Of a stretch of 29,290 nt of DNA, positions 24,015-29,290 are shown one piece after another. Below the pieces are notes generated by a model. It did not search any database. It saw only the letters and a list, made by a program, of their open reading frames with translations, and had not been told where the DNA came from. The DNA comes from CAYNNP01 sp964398215 (lineage in GTDB: Bacteria > Planctomycetota > Planctomycetia > Pirellulales > Pirellulaceae): the NCBI GenBank assembly GCA_964398215.1, contig CAYNNP010000053.1, positions 1 to 29,290 of the forward strand, in the 5' to 3' direction. Positions within the stretch are counted from its first letter, which is position 1; each line of letters begins with the position of its first letter. The position numbers were made by a program, and so were the translations under genes.

Positions 24015-25595
24015 ATGAGCGAACTACTGCTTTATTACAAACGTCCCGATCCGACGACGTGGGTTTACATGTCGTCGTTCTTGACGATTGGACTGTACTT
24101 TGTTTTCCATCGGTTCTGGAGCATTCGCAATTTAGATATCGCGTTGTTGATTCTGTTGGCCCCAGGACTCTTGATGGTTCAGGCTGGCCGCCGACGCGAA
24201 ATGCAGGCGTGGGACTCCAAGGCCATTGCGGCGAAACAGTCGCTTGAAGAATCAGGCTTGGGTAAAAAGCACTTGCTTGCCGTTGCCTACGAAGATCAAA
24301 AAAATGATGGCGACGCACCGCGACCAGAACCCACCATGCTGGCGTTTGCGATTCAGCAAGCTGAGCTAGACGCCGCACCGGCTCCTGATAAGGCTACCGC
24401 TGGCAATTGGAGTGATACGAATCCCACGGACCAGAGCTTGGGATCTGATGTCGCACCGGGAATCAATCCGGCATTCGCAAAAGAAAATTCACCGTACACG
24501 ATTCAGTACTACGGATTTGTATTGCTGTTTTTGGTTCAGTTTCTAATTCTGATTCGTTTGTTGCTGGATTCGATGATGAATCGTCGGCCACTCCTGCATC
24601 CGAATTTGACATCTGGAGGCTTGTACTTCATCAGCATTTCGCTGTTCGTGTTCTTGATGGGCAACGTTGTCACCAGCACTCCTCGAATGCGAGTCATGCA
24701 GGGACCAGAGCTTGGGCCTGGTTACGCGTTGATGCATCAGTTGCCTCGGATTACGACTCGGCCCGTTAGGCAAGCCTTGGCGGGTGTCGAGCCGATCACG
24801 CGCGAGGAGCTTGATCCGTCACAACGTCAATGGACGATGATCGCAAAAATCTTGGCCATCAGTGCTCACTTGGCAATCGTTTGTGGAATCGTGCTGATCG
24901 GTGGCCGTCACTTTGGGAACATCCGCGCAGGTGTCGGCGCTGCGACGTTGTATTTGTTGTTGCCTTACACCGCGCACATGACGGGCCGAGTCGACCATGC
25001 GCTGCCAGCGGCGTTGTTGCTCTGGGCCCTGTTGAGCTATCGAAAACCTTTGATCGCAGGTGTGTTTTTTGGGTTGGCAGGCGGACTGGTTTACTTTCCG
25101 CTTTTCCTGTTGCCGCTTTGGATCAGTTTCTATTGGCGCCGCGGAGTCCGCAGATTTGTCCTTGGCGTCGGAACGACTTTGCTTGTTCTGGCAATGCTTT
25201 TGTCGTTTGGTGGTACCGAAGTGCTGGGTGGTTCGTTGGCAAAGATGTTTGGCCTGATGACGCCAACGATGGAGCCCGATGGGATTTGGCGATTAGGATG
25301 GAGTCCATACTATCGGATTCCAGTGTTCGTTGGTTTCATTATTCTGAGTGTGTTCTTTGGCGTTTGGCCTTCACCAAAGAATCTAGGCAGTTTGATAAGT
25401 TGCTCAGCGGCCTTGATGGTTGCGGCGCAGTTTTGTCATGGATATGGCGGCGGATTGTTTATCGCTTGGTTCTTGCCCTTATTACTACTGACGATTTTCC
25501 GGCCGAACCTTCAGGATCGGATCGCGCAGAAAGTCGTTGAAGCAAGAGGTGCACAGCAAACTCCACGAGTTCGCGCGGAGGTAACGAGCTCTTGA
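24015..25595 (+). CDS. polytopic membrane protein of unknown function (weakly GT-C-like)
   Basis: The 526-residue protein has about a dozen hydrophobic segments: roughly 18-34, 39-56, 165-185, 203-220, 275-297, 304-320, 328-342, 345-372, 380-398, 433-450, 457-474 and 481-495. A long soluble, acidic loop spans about 60-160. The region 305-395, with a helix-rich run of 'PAALLLWALLSYRKPLIAG' type followed by an aromatic helix and WRRGVRR, recalls polyprenyl-phosphate-dependent GT-C glycosyltransferases such as GT87, but no catalytic acidic motif in an early loop is obvious, so that is a weak guess. Its stop overlaps the next gene's TTG start (TTGA), and the C-terminal coding region carries that gene's GGAGGT site, so the two products are probably made together. 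Confidence 0.75.
   Translation: MSELLLYYKRPDPTTWVYMSSFLTIGLYFVFHRFWSIRNLDIALLILLAPGLLMVQAGRRREMQAWDSKAIAAKQSLEESGLGKKHLLAVAYEDQKNDGDAPRPEPTMLAFAIQQAELDAAPAPDKATAGNWSDTNPTDQSLGSDVAPGINPAFAKENSPYTIQYYGFVLLFLVQFLILIRLLLDSMMNRRPLLHPNLTSGGLYFISISLFVFLMGNVVTSTPRMRVMQGPELGPGYALMHQLPRITTRPVRQALAGVEPITREELDPSQRQWTMIAKILAISAHLAIVCGIVLIGGRHFGNIRAGVGAATLYLLLPYTAHMTGRVDHALPAALLLWALLSYRKPLIAGVFFGLAGGLVYFPLFLLPLWISFYWRRGVRRFVLGVGTTLLVLAMLLSFGGTEVLGGSLAKMFGLMTPTMEPDGIWRLGWSPYYRIPVFVGFIILSVFFGVWPSPKNLGSLISCSAALMVAAQFCHGYGGGLFIAWFLPLLLLTIFRPNLQDRIAQKVVEARGAQQTPRVRAEVTSS
25577..25582 (+). promoter_or_regulatory. strong Shine-Dalgarno GGAGGT deciding a TTG start
   Basis: GGAGGT ends nine bases before the TTG at 25592 and lies inside the 3' end of the preceding gene. 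It is the clearest Shine-Dalgarno in the window. There is no in-frame ATG near the start of the following protein, so it fixes TTG as the start and implies coupled translation of the pair. Confidence 0.85.
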
Positions 25596-27541
25596 CGACA
25601 GTGACAGATTCGACACACGAAAATGCCTCCGATGCGCGCGAGCGATATCAATCGAGAATTGAACAGATCGACGAAAGACGGGCTGCAATCGAAAAGATTG
25701 ACGCCAAGTTTGGTTTCGTTCGTGTCATCTTGTTCTTTTTGGCAATCACCACAGGGCTTTTTGCGGCGTTCGCTGACGTCGGTATGTGGGTGGGGATTGC
25801 TGGGATACTGGCGTTTGTCGCATTCTTGGTGGTCGTTGTTCTCAATGAACCGTACCGTGACAAGCTAGAAGAGATCAAACAACAGCGTGGTGTGATCAGA
25901 CGTTTGTGCTCGCGAGTTGACAGGAATTGGGAAAAGCTCGATTCAAAGAAGTCCACCGAGCAACTTGCCGCAGTGCCTTTGACTGAAGAACAGAAAGACC
26001 TTTGCGATGACCTTGATCTGCTAGGCCGTGTTTCACTGTTTCACTTCGTGTCCATGGCAGCGACGACACCGGGGATTCGGACTCTTGCCCAGTGGTTGGC
26101 GGGTACTGCGGAAGAAACCGCTGCGACCGAACGGGCTCAAGCTGTCCGGTCGCTGGCGCCGCTGAGAGATCAACGTATCCGGTTTTATACGTTGGCCCGT
26201 GAGATCGGTGGCAGCAGCGGAGACCCCGACGAATTCGTTCGCTGGGCAGGCGACAAGCCGTGGCTCAAGTCTCGGATGTGGTTGATGACATGGGCCAATT
26301 TGTCATTGTTGGTCGCGGCAGTCATGGTGATCGCTATCGTTGGATCGGCGCTAGGAATATTGCCTCCCGTGTCAGCAAAGATCGCGGGGCTTGGTCTGGT
26401 TGGGCTTGCGACAGTGAATATGATTTTGACGAGCGTCATGCTGGGACCTGCGAATGCGATTTTCTCTGTCGCAATGTCCAGTCGTCAGTCAGTAGCCAAC
26501 TACCAAGAATTGTTTGGGGCAGCCGAAAACCTGCCAGAGTCGGAGTCGGGTGAATCCGGAATGCTGGCTCAGATTCGGTCGGCTATATTGGACGGTGACC
26601 ACTCTGCACGCGCCGGAATGGCGGATTTGCAGAGCATTGCCAAAGCGGGATCCATGCGACAGTCCGCGCTCACGTTTTTTCCATACGTCGTCTTTCAGGC
26701 GTTCGGATTGTGGGACGTTCGTGTTTTGAAGCGACTGGAAGCTTGGCAAGCTCGTTATGCGAACGATGTTCAGCGTTGGTTCACCGCGCTCGGTGAGTTA
26801 GAGGCGTTGATGTCAGTCGCTGCGATTGCGGACGAGTATCCCGAATGGACTTTTCCAATTTGGGCACCTGCAAGCGACCAAGTGGTTTCCGCGAAATCGG
26901 TTGGCCATCCACTATTGCCAGACGATGCACGCGTTTGTAACGACGTCAATGTTGGACCGCCCGGTACCATTTTGTTGGTAACCGGAAGCAATATGTCCGG
27001 CAAGAGCACGATGCTGCGTAGTTTGGGTTTGAATATCTCGCTAGCCGGTATCGGCGCCCCAGTCTGTGCATCCGAGTTCCGAATCCCATCAGTAACAATG
27101 GCGACCAGCATTCGTGTGAGAGACAACTTGGGGGAAGGTGTTTCGTTCTACATGGCGGAACTAAAGCGACTGAAAAGTGTTGTTGATCAAGCACGCCAAG
27201 TTGCGAACAATTCTGAGGTCGTTTTGCTGTTTCTGCTGGATGAAATCTTGCAAGGCACGAATAGCCGAGAACGGCAGATAGCGGTGGTGAAAGTTCTCCA
27301 GCATTTGATGGACTCCAATTCAATTGGGGCGATCAGTACTCATGACCTGGAACTTGCCGACGAACCCAAGCTGCAATCGGTCTCGACAACGGTTCACTTT
27401 CGGGAGACGATTCGTCCTGACGCCGATGGCAATGAACAAATGACGTTTGACTATCAAATGAGACAAGGCGTTTCACCAACGACCAATGCACTTCGATTGC
27501 TGGAGATGGTTGGCTTGGGTGGTGAAGCAGATGATTCGTAA
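25592..27541 (+). CDS. membrane-embedded MutS-family ATPase
   Basis: The 649-residue protein joins a membrane part to a MutS ATPase. A charged coiled-coil-like N-terminus (1-40) leads to two hydrophobic helices (43-62, 66-84). A MutS core/lever-like helical region (about 135-410) is interrupted by two more membrane helices (231-253, 263-283). The ATPase follows: Walker A GSNMSGKST (465-473), DNLGEGVSFYMAEL (511-524), Walker B VVLLFLLDE (543-551) with E551, QGTNS (554-558) and STHDLELA (582-589). The mismatch-recognition domain and its Phe-x-Glu motif are absent, as is a Smr nuclease domain, so this is neither MutS nor a full MutS2. Homologous membrane MutS-like proteins occur in several phyla without known function. 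It overlaps the upstream polytopic protein gene by TTGA and ends at a good terminator. Confidence 0.88.
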   Translation: MTTVTDSTHENASDARERYQSRIEQIDERRAAIEKIDAKFGFVRVILFFLAITTGLFAAFADVGMWVGIAGILAFVAFLVVVVLNEPYRDKLEEIKQQRGVIRRLCSRVDRNWEKLDSKKSTEQLAAVPLTEEQKDLCDDLDLLGRVSLFHFVSMAATTPGIRTLAQWLAGTAEETAATERAQAVRSLAPLRDQRIRFYTLAREIGGSSGDPDEFVRWAGDKPWLKSRMWLMTWANLSLLVAAVMVIAIVGSALGILPPVSAKIAGLGLVGLATVNMILTSVMLGPANAIFSVAMSSRQSVANYQELFGAAENLPESESGESGMLAQIRSAILDGDHSARAGMADLQSIAKAGSMRQSALTFFPYVVFQAFGLWDVRVLKRLEAWQARYANDVQRWFTALGELEALMSVAAIADEYPEWTFPIWAPASDQVVSAKSVGHPLLPDDARVCNDVNVGPPGTILLVTGSNMSGKSTMLRSLGLNISLAGIGAPVCASEFRIPSVTMATSIRVRDNLGEGVSFYMAELKRLKSVVDQARQVANNSEVVLLFLLDEILQGTNSRERQIAVVKVLQHLMDSNSIGAISTHDLELADEPKLQSVSTTVHFRETIRPDADGNEQMTFDYQMRQGVSPTTNALRLLEMVGLGGEADDS

Positions 27542-27543
27542 TC

Positions 27544-27573
27544 CGCTTTCGCAAGTTTGTGAGAGCGAGTTTT
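27544..27573 (+). terminator. intrinsic terminator after the MutS-like gene
   Basis: CGCTTTCGC (27544-27552) pairs with GTGAGAGCG (27559-27567), a nine-bp stem with two G-T wobbles and a six-nt loop, followed by AG and four Ts (27570-27573). It begins 3 bp after the MutS-like stop and lies in the 37-bp gap between convergent genes. Confidence 0.65.
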
Positions 27574-27578
27574 CTGAG

Positions 27579-28850
27579 TTACGAGCCGAACAGGCTATAC
27601 AGACTTTTGAATCCTAGAGCCGACACGACTACAACGGTGAACGCGCCGAGTGCGTTGGCTAGCCATCGGTTGCGGTAGTTGCCCAGCAGTTTCTTGTTAT
27701 TCATCACGACCAGTAGAAATACCGCCAGCAGAGGCAATAGTAGCCCGTTGGCAACTTGCGCGACTGTAATGATGTCGGTGGGCTTGGATCCGCTGGCGGC
27801 GAAATACGTTCCAAACAAAATGACGCTGATGAATACAGCTCGTAGTTTCCAGTTCTTCAGATCTGCGGGCCAGCGAAAACATCCTGCCGCAGCGTAAGCC
27901 GCTGCCAGTGGCGCGGTGATAGCACTGGTTAGGCCAGCGGCAAAGAGCCCAATGCCGAATAGTAGTCGCGAATGTTTGCCCAACAAAGGTTCAAGCTGTA
28001 CTGCCGCATCCGATAAATTCTCAAATTTGGTGTCACTTGCAAAGAAAGCCGTCGTTGCAGTCGCGACAATGGCGGCGGTCACCAGTCCGCCCAATGACAC
28101 ACTCATGATTGTGTCGATTCGGTTTTGCTTTAAAGACTCGTTAAGCTGAACTTCGTCGCGCGAATCCGACCAATTCTGAGCGGCAGCTGTGGCGTGCAGA
28201 AACAAGTTGTAAGGAACAACCGTAGTTCCAATCAAAGCCATGACTTCTGTCCATGCACCGCTGGGAATGGTGGGCCTTACCCAGCTCCGAAAAAATGCTC
28301 CCCAATCAACGGGAACACTGATCGCGGTGAGTAAAAAAACAGTGCTCATCACAACAACGCACGCAACCAAGATTCGTTGAAGCCATTTGAACTCGCCAAT
28401 CATCAGCACTGCCATTGCGATCAGTCCAATCGTCATCGCGACCAGTGCTTGTGTTCCGGTTCCCATCGCGGCGGTAAACCCAACGGCTGCTCCAGCTATA
28501 TTGCCCGCTTGGTAGGCGGCGTTGCCGACGATGATCGCCGTGACCACCAAAACAATCGCGATCCATCTCGCAAATTTGTTCTCCAGCGTTTGGTGGACGG
28601 CTTCTCCCAGCCCGCTGCCGGTAACAACGCCCAATCGCGAAGCCATTTCTTGAAAAATGATGGTCGCGATGACCGAAAAAGCGACGGCCCACAATAAAGT
28701 GTGCCCAAAGTCCGCGCCGGCTGATGTTGCTTTGGTGACAGTTCCAGGGCCAATGAAGGCGGCGGTTACTAGAAGTCCTGGCCCGAAACGTCGAAGAGAT
28801 CTGGATCTTGGTGGAGTCATCCCGACAAGTGTAGCATCCTTGATTGACAT
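27579..28850 (-). CDS. NRAMP-family divalent metal transporter with altered metal site
   Basis: The 423-residue protein has about 11 membrane helices and the NRAMP/SLC11 fold order. The TM1 unwound motif, normally DPGN, reads GPGT (34-37), and the TM6 motif, normally MPHN, reads VPYN (212-215) within TTVVPYNLFLHATAAA. The Asp and Asn that coordinate Mn/Fe, and the TM6 Met, are therefore absent. The same Asp-to-Gly and Asn-to-Thr changes are described for NRAMP-related magnesium transporters (NRMT), so Mg transport is a reasonable inference; Mn/Fe uptake in the classical way is unlikely. It lies convergent to the MutS-like gene. The ATG at 28850 is adopted, but a start at 28820 (MTPPRSRSL) is equally possible. 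Confidence 0.9.
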   Translation of the reverse strand: MSIKDATLVGMTPPRSRSLRRFGPGLLVTAAFIGPGTVTKATSAGADFGHTLLWAVAFSVIATIIFQEMASRLGVVTGSGLGEAVHQTLENKFARWIAIVLVVTAIIVGNAAYQAGNIAGAAVGFTAAMGTGTQALVAMTIGLIAMAVLMIGEFKWLQRILVACVVVMSTVFLLTAISVPVDWGAFFRSWVRPTIPSGAWTEVMALIGTTVVPYNLFLHATAAAQNWSDSRDEVQLNESLKQNRIDTIMSVSLGGLVTAAIVATATTAFFASDTKFENLSDAAVQLEPLLGKHSRLLFGIGLFAAGLTSAITAPLAAAYAAAGCFRWPADLKNWKLRAVFISVILFGTYFAASGSKPTDIITVAQVANGLLLPLLAVFLLVVMNNKKLLGNYRNRWLANALGAFTVVVVSALGFKSLYSLFGS

Positions 28851-29052
28851 GTGGTTTGAAGGAGATGTTTTCAGCGCATGATTGACAATCGAATTTGCAG
28901 CATCCGCAAATCGGATGTGACGACTCTACCGAGATCCGCAAGTGGTGATGGCGCTTCGCAACATTGGATTAAGGAATATCGTCTACAATGAATCGCTTGT
29001 TTCCAAACCTGCTGTCGGTGACCTTACACGCATCACCAACAGCTGAATTCCG

Positions 29053-29268
29053 ATGAAGCGGCAGCTTGCAGGCCGCACCCTAAAAATAGACATGACAAAT
29101 CGAATGGATATCAATCAAGAACAATATGACAAGATCGCAGAACAGATCCACAGCGACACCAGCCCGGTTGGGATTGATGCAAAGAAGACTCACATCCTTA
29201 TTCTTCAACTATTAATGAACATCGACGCACGGCTGAAGCGGATCGAAGAAAAGAGCGAAGCGATGTAG
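29053..29268 (+). CDS. small conserved-looking soluble protein
   Basis: The 71-residue product contains MDINQEQYDKIAEQIHSD, TSPVGIDAKKTHILILQLL and a C-terminal amphipathic helix ending RLKRIEEKSEAM. The block SPVGIDAKKTHI followed by a helix that reads like a coiled coil resembles small uncharacterised proteins seen in several phyla, but I cannot name a family. The start could be 29053, 29092 or 29104; the last (MDINQ) gives a 54-residue core. A TACAAT hexamer at 28984-28989 could be a -10 element. The gene stands alone near the window edge, divergent from the NRAMP gene. Confidence 0.65.
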   Translation: MKRQLAGRTLKIDMTNRMDINQEQYDKIAEQIHSDTSPVGIDAKKTHILILQLLMNIDARLKRIEEKSEAM

Positions 29269-29290
29269 AGCTTTGTCCAGATGCTATTTG

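Noticed and set aside
23717..24247. 176-codon plus-strand open frame between the sulfatase and the polytopic protein
   Set aside because: It overlaps the coding start of the polytopic protein by more than 230 bp in another frame and has no domain; the 284-bp gap is more likely untranslated.

Overview
The window looks like a chromosomal segment from a planctomycete, most likely a marine Pirellulaceae member (Rhodopirellula/Blastopirellula-like). The assignment rests on gene content. There is a planctomycete cytochrome (PSCyt1/DUF1549/DUF1553) followed by a Tat-exported DUF1501 protein. There are also a secreted sulfatase, a quinoprotein-type beta-propeller, a Ser/Thr kinase, and an EF-G whose N-terminus resembles the spirochaete/planctomycete/organelle 'spd' type. 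Most start codons lack a clear Shine-Dalgarno sequence. Base composition looks near 50% GC by eye. No rRNA, tRNA, CRISPR array, transposase or integrase was recognised.

Layout. 1-1133 (+): the possible tail of one gene, a membrane-anchored thioredoxin-like protein without redox cysteines, and a DUF3127 OB-fold-like protein. 1238-3289 (-): EF-G. 3290-4047: a long, mostly unexplained intergenic stretch. 4048-7221 (+): an exported beta-propeller protein with a DPF-rich tail, then a Ser/Thr kinase fused to a degenerate receiver domain. 7266-9584 (-): a small CxxC/CxxC protein, a single-domain KaiC/RecA-like ATPase and a DUF3592 membrane protein. The DUF3592 gene sits between two copies of a ~64-bp palindromic repeat. 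9720-11552 (-): secreted PhoD-like phosphatase, divergent from a secreted zincin (11704-12618, +). 12710-15884 (-): a 56-aa gene with its own strong RBS and terminator, asparagine synthase, and an exported EF-hand/thioredoxin protein. 16249-23730 (+): PSCyt1 cytochrome, DUF1501 protein, small membrane protein, exported lactonase-type propeller and sulfatase. 24015-27541 (+): a polytopic membrane protein overlapping by TTGA with a membrane-embedded MutS-type ATPase. 27579-28850 (-): an NRAMP-family transporter with an altered metal site. 29053-29268 (+): a small conserved-looking protein.

How the genes fit together. Many products are exported and act on phosphate esters, sulfate esters, lactones or redox substrates, which suits a planctomycete that degrades particulate or sulfated polymers. 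The best candidates for undescribed biology are four. The first is the translationally coupled polytopic protein plus membrane MutS-like ATPase. The second is the NRAMP homologue with GPGT in place of DPGN. The third is the kinase with a phospho-site-less receiver beside the DPF-tailed propeller. The fourth is the palindrome-flanked DUF3592 gene. Functional statements are read from motifs in the translated sequence; no database search was possible.
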